Shown: positions 10,119 to 21,660 of the stretch, piece by piece | Position numbering within the stretch: position 1 is the first letter of the stretch | How the letters are laid out: the number at the start of each line of letters is the position of its first letter | Origin: Diphasiastrum complanatum | Lineage: Eukaryota > Streptophyta > Lycopodiopsida > Lycopodiales > Lycopodiaceae | Length of the DNA: 64,000 nucleotides | Assembly: GCA_029204225.1 (NCBI GenBank) | Contig: CM055092.1 | Coordinates: 100,186,200-100,250,199, forward strand | Reading direction: 5' to 3' | Translations under genes and position numbers: made by a program | The notes under the pieces: generated by a model | Databases searched by the model: none | The model's input: the letters and a program-made list of their open reading frames with translations, nothing else | What the model was told of the DNA's origin: nothing

Positions 10119-11062
10119 TGTATGTATCTAAGGAAGCGGATGGTGGGCGCGGATGCACGTCTGGGCGCAGGCTCGCCCGGGGCGTGTCGGGGGTGGGTGC
10201 GTCCAACCCCGGGCGCAAATTTGTTTTTTCAAAAAAAAGAAAAAAAAGTACAGGCCCCTCCCCGCTCGCTCCCACATGCCCAAAATCAATTAAATTTAAT
10301 TTTGCCCCACCCTACCCCCCCTGAAATTAATTATCAAGGGTGGACGGCGACTACTTGCACCCTCCGATTAAAAAAAATGAAAAAAGGTACCAATTTTTTT
10401 TTGCAAAAAGCCTATTCACTACCTATGCCTCCCATAACTAGGATGCCACAAAATCGGCCTTGAAAAAGTAGACAATTCGTAATTTTGATAGGGAAACTCT
10501 CCCTCGCACTCTCGCAATCTCTCTCTCTGGCAAGAAGGGCAAGCATCTGTGTCAAACATATCCTTGAAATGCTTTATTTAAATTAGTTTCCAGACGAGAA
10601 CAAACTTTTGTACGAGCTTTACCATCAGATGTGGTTCAGGGTTTCAGCGGCGTAGATCTTAAGTGTGATGAAATCGACCTCCACGATTTATACTGCCGCA
10701 TAGTCTTGGCAAATGTTTGCTTGTGTTCAGATTCATCTCTGACTAAGTATGTTATTTCATATTTACCTCTCAGAATGCAATGCAATGAAGGGGGCAATTT
10801 GCTCAACAAGTAATGAAATAGGTGGCTGGTTTCTGCACAAAAAACAGAATGCTCACAAATAGGTAGACTTCGAATGAAGCCAAAACTACTGCTAGCTCTG
10901 AAATAGGTGAAGGTGCCCTGCAATTTCCTGCAAAAAAGCTATAAGAAGATGAACAGATTCTTCTCCTGCAAAAATCAGTAGCTTGATGATTTTCTGCAAC
11001 CAAAAGGGGAGGAAGATAGCTTCCTATTGGGCGCCCTCCTGCAAGCAATATGATCACCTAAA
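10119..11062. other. Unassigned region plus probable leader of a minus-strand copia element
   Basis: Bases 10119-10480 are GC-rich, then pyrimidine- and A-rich, with no coding support. Bases about 10500-11062 lie directly inside the primer-binding site of the LTR at 11076-11598, so they are probably the 5' leader of that minus-strand copia element. No gag or pol motif is seen. Confidence 0.4.
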
Positions 11063-11075
11063 GGCTCTGATACCA
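11063..11075 (-). other. Primer-binding site (initiator-Met tRNA) of a minus-strand copia element
   Basis: On the minus strand it reads TGGTATCAGAGCC and directly follows the LTR end ...TTTCCTACA. It is the same tRNA-iMet complement used by the other LTR elements in this window. Confidence 0.8.
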
Positions 11076-11598
11076 TGTAGGAAATAGAAGCCTAAGGATC
11101 CAGAATCTTAACTATTCAATCACACAAAGCATTCTCAAAAGAAAGAGAGAGATGGCTAGAAACCCTCTTGTAGAAACTCGTGGACAGCCAAGGAGAATAG
11201 TCAGTATTGCTTACAAAAGTGTGTTATACAAATGGGATGCACACATATATATAGTCCAAGATGACTATCTAACTTCATGACTATTGGCTATCCAACTACT
11301 TGACTATTGGCTTTCCAACTACTTGACTATTGGCTGTCCAACTACTTGACTATTGACTATCCAACTTTCTATAAGTTACATAGAAAGAATAAGGTACCTC
11401 CAATATGTCAAGTTGGTACTTAATGTCACAATTAGGCCTAGTGGACCCATGAGTCCCTACCAAGTTAATTTCATACTAACTTAGCTAACTCTAAGTTTAA
11501 TAGGCCTAATATAATAAATGACCATGGTTACACAACTCTCGACCTTTTGGGTCAAAGTAACCTATGGTAATGTAAGCAATTCCATTTACATTCCAACA
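11076..11598 (-). repeat. Copia-type LTR, 523 bp, minus orientation (5' LTR)
   Basis: On the minus strand it starts TGTTGGAATG and ends TTTCCTACA, with canonical TG...CA tips, immediately followed by the primer-binding site. Short repeats of the type CTACTTGACTATTGGCT... occur about 11280-11350. The partner LTR is not in the window. The flank at 11599 is Ty3 coding sequence, so this copia inserted into an older Ty3 element. Confidence 0.75.
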
Positions 11599-13490
11599 AC
11601 TCTCATGTAAATGAGACACATACCTGTTCAGTTACTGCCAACATTTGGCAACCTGCAGTTGGACCTCATACTATTTTCCGACTGTTAGGAAGTATTAATG
11701 GCGAGAAAGTTCGGATAATGGTGGACGATGGGGCAACCCACAACTTTCTAAACCATTTTTTGGTGAAGAAGTTGAAATTAGAGCAAAAACAAAGTGATCA
11801 TCAGTGCGTAGTTACACTTGTCGATGGTCAACGTAAAGATATTTACGATACTTTTGTTCCACAAGTTCCCATACATATCCAAGACTATCAAGATACTTTA
11901 GACTTTCAAGTAATGAGCTTGGCCTTGGCAGATGTAATACTTGGTCGTGAATGGTTGTTTATGTTAGTTCGTAGTTATGTTGATAACACTTTGGAGTTCA
12001 TTCATAGAGGTCAGAAAGTTAAGTTGGTTGGAAATGCAAGTGTGCCGGCTTCGCCAGTTGTTTCTTCTGTGCAGTCGAAGCGACTAGTGCGGAAACGAAA
12101 AGTTGAAAAGGTATTTCTTTGTTTCCTTACATCTGAAACTTTTTCAAGTAATTCAAGTTTATCTTGAGCCATTCGGAACACCTAGAGGTAGAGCGGCAGC
12201 TGCAAGAATATTTAGCTAAAGGGTTTATACGCCCCAGTAAATCACCATGGGCCGCGCCCATTTTGTTGGTTAAGAAAAAAGATGGGTCTATGCGTATTTG
12301 CATAGACTATAGGGCTTTAAATAAACTCACTGTTAAAGATAAGTATCCTTTGCCTAGGATAGATGAGATCTTTGATCAACTCAAAAGGGGCGAAGTATTT
12401 TACTAAGATCGATCTTAGGTCTGGATATCATTAGGTACGTATTAAAGAAGATGACGTTCCGTTAGCGGCTTTTCGTTCACGGAATGGTCATTATGAGTTT
12501 TTGGTTCGTCCCTTTGGATTAACCAATGCCCTAGCAACATTTATGAGGTTAATGAACAACGTGTTCAGACATCTCTTGGGCAAGTTTGTATTAATCTACC
12601 TTGATGATATCCTGGTCTAAAGAAGAGCACTTTGAACACTTGCGTCAAGTGTTCCAGGTCCTGAGACAAAATTCCTTGTTTGCAAAGGAATCAAAATGTG
12701 AATTCTTCAAGGAAGAGATTCACTACCTCGGACATATTATCTCCGCTGAGGGATCAGGATCCTGAAATAGTAGCCGCACCTATGCGATGGCCAGCACCAA
12801 CTTCGGTGGAAGAGCTGCAGATCTTCCTCGGATTGGCTAGATTTTATAGGAGGTTTATCCATCAGTATGCCCTCTTGACTGCTTTTTTGACAGATCTGCT
12901 CAAGAGTAAGGGCAAGTACTTTAGTTGGGGGCCTAAACAACAAGCGAGTTTTGAAAATCTAAAGGCTGCAATTGCAATTGCTCCTGTCTTAAGTTTAGTG
13001 GATCCAAATGAAGCATTCATAGTAGAGACCGATGCCAATGTCAGGCAGTCGGTGTTGTTCTCACTCAACATGACCGTCTGGTCGCGTTTGAGAGTAAGAA
13101 ACTGGATAAACACTAGTTGAATTATTCCACTTATGAAAAGGAGTTGTTTGCAATAGTCTATGCTCTTAAGAAATGGAGGCATTACCTCTATGGAGCTAAG
13201 TTTGAGATCGTGTTTGATCAAGAAAGTATCAAGTGGCTTTCTTCCCAAAGCGACTTGAAAGGAAGAAAAGCTCGTTGGGCCGAACTTCTCCAGGAGTTTG
13301 ACTATCAACTAAGGTACAGGAAAGGGCGCTACAATGTGGTAGCAGATGCCTTGAGTCAAATGCCCATGGTAAGCGCGCTAAGTTTTATGGCATTCAGGAG
13401 TGAATTCTTGGAATCACTCAAAGGAAAGTGTGTAAGTGATTCTCACTACGCACTTGTGTGGCAGGCTATTGAGCAAAGCAATTCCACAGC
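11599..13490 (+). pseudogene. Decayed Ty3-type pol fragment (protease, reverse transcriptase, RNase H)
   Basis: The aspartic protease is at about 11700-12060, with a VDDGATHNF active-site variant and an ILGREWL segment. Reverse transcriptase covers about 12180-12770: [20 protein letters not shown], then after a frameshift [20 protein letters not shown] and the catalytic YLDD near 12600. A stop follows the YLDD block and a frameshift lies near 12750. RNase H covers about 12800-13360 and ends at VVADALSQMP. No integrase, chromodomain or LTR remains. It is closely related to the Ty3 element at 29648-35146, whose protease reads VDDGVTHNF. Confidence 0.85.
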
Positions 13491-14015
13491 CACACTAGGG
13501 CCATCAGAGAATGTTGCGGGGCCATCGGAAGATGTCGCAGTTGCGTCGAGACGGGACGCGCCGCAAGGGTCTCTGTGGCGGCAGTAGTGGGTGAATCATA
13601 TGAGTGGTCATCATCAGAGGAGGGCAATGGCACGTCGGTAGGGAGGGGGACAATCTCCTTGGCATTAGGATCATCCTCAAGATCACCTTGCAGTGCACAA
13701 CGAGCAGCCTCGTCTGCATCAGCCTTTGGCTCGGGCCCTGGATCAGCCACAGGAACCATGCAGTCATCTGGATTGACCTACACAAGTCAATCGTTCGTGA
13801 GAATAGCCGAAGCAACATGATGGCATTAAACATGATTGCATGCCATAGCACGAAAGCAAAATGATAGAGCATAGAAATTTACTTGCAGTAGCAGGGTGCG
13901 TGTGCTTCCTGCCCTCATGCTGTCTGCGATGCGCCGAACCACCTTGGTGTTGGTGTTCCATTACACCAAGTCATTGCACCGTTCCTGCGTGGCGGTTCCG
14001 CCTGTTGGTGTGAAC
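13491..14015 (-). pseudogene. 3' portion of hAT copy 3 (dimerisation end and acidic tail), split off by a copia insertion
   Basis: Read on the minus strand across the copia insertion, the junction restores a block beginning CERNWSAFSLVHTNRRNR, the hAT dimerisation signature. A diverged basic segment and then an acidic Asp/Glu/Pro tail with SSDDDHSYD (about 13760-13560) follow. The left limit against the Ty3 fragment is uncertain by about 70 bases. The tail resembles the acidic start of the copy 1 extension, but AT-hooks are not visible. Confidence 0.6.
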
Positions 14016-14412
14016 TGTTGAAGAGTAATGCCTATTTTACCCCTTTTGGCTATGCATTAGTTAAGTTGTACATAACTCATGGGGCATGTTTTAATTAAAT
14101 GCATGAGACCCCCTTTTGTAAGTTATGTAAATTAGTGCAAGTGGCCCACTTGGCCAAGTAGCTCACTCCTATGGTTGACACCTACACTTTCCATGCATGT
14201 AAAGGAGGTGCTTGCCTCACAAGGGATTTGGAGGACCCACGCCCTCCTCTCTCTCTCTAGCAATTCATTTCTTCTTGAGACTTTTGAGTTTGTGAGATGC
14301 TCATGCAATTCTCCTTGTGTGTGTTATTTTCCATAGCCAAGTTACTCAAGCTTTCATAGTTGATCTAGCATTTGAGTTAAGATACTCCATAGCTAGGTCT
14401 TGTAAATCTTCA
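14016..14412 (+). repeat. 5' LTR of the copia element
   Basis: It runs TGTTGAAGAG to AAATCTTCA and is directly followed by the primer-binding site TGGTATCAGAGC. It matches the copy at 24286-24682 at every position compared except base 2. Confidence 0.95.
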
Positions 14413-14430
14413 TGGTATCAGAGCAGGTTG
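14413..14430 (+). other. Primer-binding site of the copia element
   Basis: TGGTATCAGAGCAGGTTG abuts the 5' LTR and complements the 3' end of initiator-Met tRNA, the usual copia primer. Confidence 0.9.
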
Positions 14431-14871
14431 TCTAGCCTGTGAGTGAGAGAAACTTCAGTGCTTAGATTCTTGAGAAGATTCTCATCTTCTACAAGCACCT
14501 CAATCTTGAAAGAGGGAGCATTTGATCTACAGGTGTCAGATCAGGTGGAGTCTTGCACTGTTGGAGAGCTATTGGCAAGGGGAGTGGGATGATCCAAAAA
14601 CTTTCTAAATCTGGTTAAGTTTTGGGGAGTCTTTCTGGAGGAGCTTACACAAAAGTAGGGCGCACTTTCTGTAGGGGCTTCTGGTTTCTGTTCCAGTGGG
14701 GCCTAGTGCTTTTGCTAGTGAGGCCACACCAAGTGGCAAAGACAAAAGCAAGAGTGAAGGGTTGCCTTGAAGTGGCTACATACCCTAGTTTGGGGTCAAA
14801 CCCTTGCTGCTGGAAGTTGTTCTTTTCTGATCTTTTTCAGGTTGAGCTTCTGTTTAAGCACAAATTTTAGC

Positions 14872-15450
14872 ATGGCTAGTCTTGGGGAGAGTTTGCTGGG
14901 TGAATCTAGCAAACTAGATGGCACAAACTACAGAGTGTGGAAGTTCAAGATAGCTAATATCTTGATGGACAAGAATTGTTGGGAGGTGATGACAGGCATA
15001 GAACCTGTACCAACATCTGATCCTGAATTGAAGGACTACATGAACAGGAGACAGAAAGCTCATAGGATAATCAATCTTTCTGTCAAGGACAATATTATTC
15101 CTCACATTTGCAATGCAAGGGATGCAGCTGATGCTTGGACAATTCTGAAGTCTATGTTTGAAACAGTGGATTGAGCCAAGCTGGTGTATTTGTAAAACAG
15201 GTTACATACTCTCAAGATGGAAGCAGGTGCAACAATTGGTGATCATATTACAAAGGTCAAGGACCTAATGGATCAGCTTGCTTCAGTTGGAGAGAAAGTA
15301 AGTGACAGGAGTATTGTCCCCATAGTCTTGAACAGCTTGTCATTCAACTATCAAGACTATGTGATGTCCCTTTCTGCTAGGGAGAAACTCCCAACGGGAG
15401 TTATGTGGTCTTCTTTTACAGGAGGAGATGAGAAGGAAGAATCTTTCTGA
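14872..15450 (+). pseudogene. Copia gag, N-terminal part, with two nonsense codons
   Basis: The ATG at 14872 opens MASLGESLLGESSKLDGTNY, the typical copia gag start (L.G.NY..W). An in-frame TGA after SMFETVD (about 15172) and a TAA in the next line interrupt a frame that otherwise continues through RLHTLKMEAG and LMDQLASVGEKVSD. A frameshift near 15430 leads into the zinc-knuckle frame. These stops fit C-to-T changes of CAA/CGA codons. The capsid-like protein cannot be made intact. Confidence 0.88.
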
Positions 15451-16246
15451 AAGGGAAGATAATCCAGAGCTTGCATTTGCTTCTAAGAAGAAGCAAAACT
15501 TTCAGAAGAAAGGCAAGGGCAAAAAGAAGAACTCAAAGCAAAGCTTGGAGCAGCAGGTGTCCAAGTTACAAGTTGGAGAGGAATCAAGCACCAAATCCTC
15601 ATCTACACCCAAGAGGAAGGGCAACTGCAACTATTGTGGTAAGTATGGGCATTTTGCCTTTGAATGCAGGAAGAAGCAAAGTGATCAGAAGAAGAGAAAG
15701 AACCAGCAGGGTCACTTTGTGGACAAAGTTGCAGAGGAGGAGCAATCTGGTGTGCTTGAGCTATTCACCGCAGCCCTATCATCTGAATCCACATTTGGTG
15801 GATGGTACATTGATTCTGGAGCCTCAAAGCACATGACACCTCATAGAGATTGGTTCAGCACCTATGAGGAGACAGAAGATGGTCAGCATGTTTGCCTTGG
15901 AGATAATTCTACACGTATGGTGAGGGGCAAAGGCACAGATGCAGTACAGCTGTCATCAGGTGAGGTGAAGGAAATTAAAAGTGTTTTGCATGTACCAGGG
16001 TTGGCTAAGAACTTGCTATCTGTTGGTGCCATTACCAAACAGAACATGGTGGTAGAGTTTGATGATTCTACATGTTTGGTAAAAAACAAAGATCAGAACT
16101 TCAAGGTGGTAGCCAAGGGAATGCAAGAAGGAGGTCTTTACAAGCTTTTCACAACCATTCCTAGCCAAGAGGCCTTGTCTGCTTGTCTGCAAGGGATACT
16201 AATCGGGACAAGCTTTGGCACGAGAGATATGGTATTTGAGTTATAA
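15428..16246 (+). pseudogene. Copia gag zinc knuckle and aspartic protease
   Basis: A Lys-rich stretch precedes a perfect CX2CX4HX4C zinc knuckle (CNYCGKYGHFAFEC, about 15625). The protease active site follows as WYIDSGASKHMT (about 15805), and then VLHVPGLAKNLLSVG. The frame runs openly for 272 codons, then shifts at the gag-pre-integrase boundary near 16215. In the intact family this would be one polyprotein with gag and integrase. Confidence 0.9.
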
Positions 16247-17300
16247 AAGTTTGCAAGTTTTGAATAGGCACAGAATGGTAGTAGATCTTCCTAGCATTAA
16301 GTCTTCTTCAGATACATCTGAGGCTTGTGCACTAGGGAAGCAACAGAGGAAAAAGTTTCCAAAGGAGAAAGCTACCAGGGCCAAGGGTATTCTTGAACTT
16401 GTGCATTCAGATTTATGTGGTCCCATGTAGGTCAAATCAGCAGGGGGGGCATACTATCTCATGACCTTCGTAGATGATTTCTCATGGAAGGTATGGGTCT
16501 ATTTTTCTGAAGCTGAAATCTGAAGCGTTCAAATACTTCAAACAGTGGAAAGCTATGGTGGAAAACCAGACAGGGAAGAGGTTAAAGAGACTCAGGTCAG
16601 ATAAGGGTGGTGAGTATATTTCTGATGAGTTCAAAGATCTTTGCAAAGCATGTGGGATAAAGAGACAGTTTACTGCTCCACATACACCGCAGCAAAACGG
16701 CGTGGCTGAGCGGAAAAACAGGTCTATAGTTGAGTGTGCGAGGAGCATGCTCAAGGCAAAGGGGTAGCCAAATTCCTTTTGGGCGGAAGCGGTAGCAACT
16801 GCTGTTTTTCTATTGAATAGAAGTCCAACAATGGCAGTTGCAGGAATCACGCCAGAAGAAGCATATAGTGGCAACAAGCCCAAAGTCGGCAGCCTTCTAG
16901 TATTTGGGTGTACAGCATATGCACATATACCAAAGGACTTGCAGAAGAAACTTGATGCAAAATCCTTAAAGTGTGTCTTTCTCGGGTATAGTGAAGGTGA
17001 GAAAGCTTATGTGCTATATGATCTCGAAAACAGGAAGAAGATCCTAAGTCGAGATGTCATCTTTGATGAAGAGCATGCACCCAAGATACAGGAGCAGGAG
17101 AAGGAAGGAACTACTGAGTTCATACCCTTGATTGATTCCACGGATGAGGATCCTAGTCAAGAGTCCTGTGAGCCTCAAGTGCAGGAGCAACAACAGGAAA
17201 TCGAACCTACTAGTTCGAGACCTCTTTTTGGCCAAGTACCAGAAGCCGAAGTTGGGGACAAACGGAAGACTAAGACAGTACCATGGGATACGTGGTCACC
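16215..17300 (+). pseudogene. Copia integrase
   Basis: The gag-pre-integrase segment (YKSLQVLNRHRMVVDLP) is followed by the catalytic core: HSDLCGPM, FVDDFS and, after a frameshift near 16495, QNGVAERKNR with the catalytic Glu. A TAG follows HSDLCGPM and another interrupts after SMLKAKG. The integrase C-terminal part with GCTAYAHIP and VFLGYSEGEKAYVLYD covers 16813-17060 and leads into an acidic linker. The DDE residues are all recognisable, but the frame is broken in at least three places. Confidence 0.88.
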
Positions 17301-17399
17301 ATCCACATCACCTATTGCTAGGAAGAAGCTACCTAGGTGGTATTGGGAAACAATCAAAGAAGGTCAAATGATGGAAGAAGGAGAGAGCAGTGAACAGGG

Positions 17400-18540
17400 T
17401 GTCAGAAGATCTCTTAGGTCTCATGAGAGACAAGAGACTAACTTTGCTCTTATGTCCACTATTCTGAATGCAGATGAGCCACAGTTCTTTCACGAAGCCG
17501 TGAGAGAAAAGGTATGGCAACATGCCATGCAGGAGGAGTACGACTCCATTGTCAAGAATGACACATGGGAGCTCACTACATTGCCAGAAGGGAAGCAACC
17601 AATAGGCTGCAAGTGGGTCTATAAGACCAAGTTCATGCCAATGGAACAGTGGACAAGTACAAGGCAAGGTTGGTGGCGAAAGGCTATGCTCAGCAAGAGG
17701 GGCTAGACTATGATGAGACATTCGCACCTGTTGCTAAGATGACATCTATCAGGACCGTTTTGGCTATAGCCTCATATTTTGATTGGGATGTCCATCAAAT
17801 GGATGTCAAGAGTGCCTTTCTTAATGGGCACCTACAGGAGGAGGTTTACATGGAACAACCGCAGGGATTTGAAATAACAGGCAAGGAGAGTCTGGTTTGC
17901 AGGCTTAGGAAAGCCTTGTATGGGCTCAAACAGGCGCCAAGGGCTTGGTATAGCCGAATTGATGAGTACTTTGCAAGGCAAGGGTTTGAGAAGAGTAAGT
18001 CTGATTGCAATCTTTATGTCTTCAGGGAAGGAGAAGACTTTGTGGTTGTTGTGCTCTATGTGGATGATCTACTCATCACGGGAAGCAATAAGAAGCTTAT
18101 TGCTTGTGTTAAGAAGAATCTTTCTAGTGAGTTTGAGATGAAAGATTTGGGTTTGCTACACTATTGCCTAGGAGTTGAAGTTTGGAAAGGGAAGCGTTGT
18201 CTTTTTATCTCACAGGCAAAGTATGCACAGAAATTATTGAAGAGGTTTAACATGCAAGAAAGCAAACCAATCAGCACACCCATGGATGCAAGCAACAAGC
18301 CATCAAAAGATGATGGTCCAGCATTTGCAGATGAGACGCTCTATCGTCAGTTAGTGGGCAGCTTGATTTACCTTACTACCACTAGGCCAGATATTGCTTA
18401 TGCGGTTGGAATTGCAAGCCAATTCATGAGTAAGCCTACCGAAGCACATTGGAAGGCAGCCAAGCGGATCTTACGATATGTGAGAGGGACAATGACTTAT
18501 GGGATTGGATACACAGATGATGGGAACCTTCAGCTGGAGG
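17400..18540 (+). pseudogene. Copia reverse transcriptase and start of RNase H, interrupted by insertion
   Basis: The RT block begins with WQHAMQEEYDSIVKNDTW, shifts frame near 17645, and continues openly from DKYKARLVAKGYAQQEGLDY to the insertion site. Catalytic VLYVDDLLITGS lies near 18050-18090. SAFLNG, ALYGLKQAPRAWY and the RNase H start (YAVGIASQFMSKPTEAHWKA) are all present. The reading frame stops in foreign LTR sequence at 18541 and resumes at 23807. Confidence 0.93.
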
Positions 18541-18982
18541 AGTTACGAATAAGCCACAGCTGATCTAAAGCTAAGCTATGAAAGCATCACATAAGCAAGA
18601 CTTAAGCTATGAAAGCAGCACATAAGCAAGACTTAACCCTAGAAAGCAGGAAAGAGAGAGATTAAGGAGACTAAAGAGAGAGATCAATATCATCAGCTGA
18701 ATAACAAATGACATAGTTTCCCTACTTATAGCCAAGAGGAAGCCCTAAAAGGAAGCTTCCGGTGGCTAGGGCCCAACTGGGAGGGAAAATAGTGCGCCCT
18801 CCAAGAAGGCCCCCACTCTCCAGTAATATGTCCAAATGGCCTAATAATGAATAATAAGGCCAAAGGCCAACCATATAGTCTAAGTGTCACTTATGAATAA
18901 AAAAGGGCCCAAGGCCTGCTTATGCATAAAGTAAAGTAAATGTAAATGGACGCGGCGAATGTAATGAGCCGAGTCCATAACT
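18541..18982 (-). repeat. 3' LTR of the pol-less Ty3-like element
   Basis: On the minus strand it reads AGTTATGGACTCGG to ATTCGTAACT. It is preceded on that strand by a purine tract (CAGGGAG) that serves as the polypurine tract. Its outer border is fixed by the GGAGG target duplication. Confidence 0.93.
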
Positions 18983-19029
18983 CTCCCTGGCACAAAAGAA
19001 AAAGACCCAACTGCCGAAAAGAAACTAGA

Positions 19030-20348
19030 TCAAGTAGCAGCAAGCCCTGGTGCATCAACAGCTAGAGCAACATCTGATGTAGAGGAATCAACAAGTGCAG
19101 CAAGAGCACGAGCCTGATCCGCAAGTGATGGTGTATGATAAAAGACATCAATAGGCTCCCATGTGGCCTCCTCAATAGGACGGCCATCCCACTGGACCAA
19201 AAAACTGAATCTGCCGGCGGCGTCGACTATGGTATAGATGAACCTGTAATATAGCAGCAGGTAAAAATGGAAATAACTCTGGAGCAGTAGGAAACTCAGC
19301 ATCACAAGGAGCGTCATCCTCAATAGCAGCACGTAATAAACTGACATGGAATACATCGCAGGCGCGTGTGGAAGCAGGAAGCTATAAGCGATATGTAACT
19401 GGACTAAGAACCTCCCAAAATGCGATAAAGCCCATAATAACGTGGTGCAAGCTTCTCAGTAGAAGCATGGCCCTGGACAAAATGATGACGTGCAAACCGT
19501 AGGCGTAGATAAACCATATCTCCAAGCTGAAGCTCAACATGGCGGCGGTGACGATCAACTGAGGTCTGATAACGCTGCTGAACATGCTGTAAATGAGAAC
19601 TGGCCCAGGTAATAAGCTCTCGAGCACCAAGGTATCCAAAAATCCCGAGAAGGTAGAACAATCCATCATAGGATACACCAAAAACGGATGGAGAATTGGA
19701 TAACCCATCGGAACTGGCCGCAAGTGTAATCCCAAAGTACACACCAGGCGCACAAGTGAGGAATAGAAGAAATGCACTGGAACGAGGAACAGGATCCGCA
19801 ACATCAGTAGCAAGCATCGGAGCAATATCCACGTGTAGTTGGGAATGAGTATCAAAGCACATATGAGCAACACTGAAGTATATGGCGACAACATCCCCAA
19901 AAACTATCCAAGAGAGGAGAAGGAATTCTTTCAAGGTACCCTGATGGTCTCGGAACACCAGAACAAAGTGGCAACTTTGCATCGGAGACCAAGCGATATG
20001 GAGCAACCTGAAATGACAGGGAACCTGAAGATCACGAAGACAAACAGTAGCTGGAACGGAGGCAATAACCCAAGCCAACAGGATATGCCAAGCCTGACAA
20101 TGAGCAACAATCCTAGGAACAGATAGAGAGCCACATGCATAATCATAGAGATATCCGCACCATAGGCGATCAGTAATATGGAAAAACCAGCACCAATCAA
20201 CAGGTCCAAATGAAAACCAAGCTATATGTAATAACCAGGAATGCCATATATCCATAGCTGAAAATGAAGCAGTAGTGTAAGCAATAGGTCCAAATGAAAT
20301 CCAAGCGATACGTAATAACCAGGAATGCCAAATATCGCATGAACCCAA
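19030..20348 (-). pseudogene. Pol-replacing segment, integrase C-terminal remnant and chromodomain
   Basis: On the minus strand a 314-codon frame (20348-19404) starts with repeated HSWLL.IAW..FGP words and has no recognisable enzyme motif. It ends in an integrase tail: HVQQRYQTSVDRHRRHVEL, GDMVYLRLRF and KLAPRYYGLYRIL. After a frame change, 19356-19030 encodes a chromodomain-like end, FLVQWDGRPIEEATWEPIDV. In chromoviruses these domains follow a complete pol; here the catalytic parts are absent. The unknown segment also occurs in the second copy (29283-29640), so it is a family feature, not a private deletion. Its hydrophobic, Trp-rich composition is odd, and whether it is translated is unknown. 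Confidence 0.75.
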
Positions 20349-21660
20349 AAGTGTATACCATCGGCATGGACTGCAGCAAACCTATATGTAGAAACACCAG
20401 GAGACGGAAGGATGTCCGTGTACTCATTTAGAAAGATCCCAGCATATAAACACCCTAGATAAGTAATAGTGACCATCTGGCACATATCCTCGGATGAAAA
20501 ATGTGTAACAGTAAGGGTCAAAGGCGCATGAATCATGTCAGGAACCGTAGAAATATCATGAGGCAGATCACAAACCTCAAGCAGAGATCCATGGAGTAAA
20601 GCGAAAGAAGATACAACCTGATCACCAATAGCGAGGGAACCATCAAACGTGGACCCATGAAGAACCCCATAGAAATCAGCAGGAACATCGGCCATAACAG
20701 ACTCAAGAGATGGAGATATAGAGACCAATGGAGAAGATACTGCACCAACCACCGAACCAGGAGGGCAATCTGAAGTATGCGCAAAAGCAATAGTAGAAAT
20801 ACCACCAAGGTATACGGCCTCAATATCAATGAAACCAGGAATGACCACTGAATACGATATCTGTGAATCAAGGCATATAGGCGCAAGGCACACAACAACA
20901 ACCTGTAAATCCGAAGTAGCATCAACCTGAGGAAGAGGACCCACGGATGGTGAAAGTGAAGCAGCAACTGATGTACTCTGAATGGAAAGAAGAGCTGCAT
21001 CGTCAGCCTTTGGCAGGCTACACATAAACTGCTTCCCGGTAACCAACTGGAAGTCTCCTTGAGAATCAATGCCAACAAGTGAGTGTGTAACTGCATCAAG
21101 TACAAATGTCAATGTCTGCCGTGTCAAGTCCAGTGTAACGGCTCCAAGAGATGCAAACCAATCAGCACCAAGGATAAGATCATAACGCTCCGTAGGAATA
21201 ATGTAAAGATCTGCCTGTCCAGAAAAATCTCCAATGCGGTATGGTGAACGCTGAAACATTTGAGAACTAGGAAAAGAATGGGAACTGGCAACCTCAACTG
21301 TGAGAGGCTGTGAAGCAGGAATAGGCGAAGCACGTATCTGACGAGTGATATAACTGCTAATAAAAGAATGAGTGATGCCAGTATCAACTAAAGCAATATA
21401 CTCACGACCTGTAATACGTACACGTAACCGAATGGAGCGAGGACCAGGACGCCCTGTCCAAGTAGCATAGGCAAGCTGAGCATGGCAAGTAGCAGGAAGT
21501 AGATTAGTGGAAGGCTCAGAGGATAGGTCAGGCTCATCAGAAATATGAATGTAGATATCGGAATCATCTGGAGTAGTGCCCTCATGGTAAAAAACAATAG
21601 TAGTAGTAGGGAGAGGCTGACAGCAATCACGGGCAAAATGGTCAGGACTCTTACAACTGC
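20222..21660 (-). CDS. Zinc knuckle and aspartic protease of the pol-less Ty3-like element, with a long unknown extension
   Basis: A zinc knuckle CSSCKSPDHFARDC (CX2CX4HX4C) opens the frame, one frame away from gag. The retropepsin follows with ALVDTGITHSFI (catalytic D-T-G) and LILGADWFASLGAVTLD. After the protease, about 250 further codons remain open but match nothing I recognise; ordinary Ty3 elements would enter reverse transcriptase here. The frame stays open for over 470 codons, unusual for random decay. The protein would be a protease fused to an unknown domain, or the extension may be an open but untranslated filler. Confidence 0.72.
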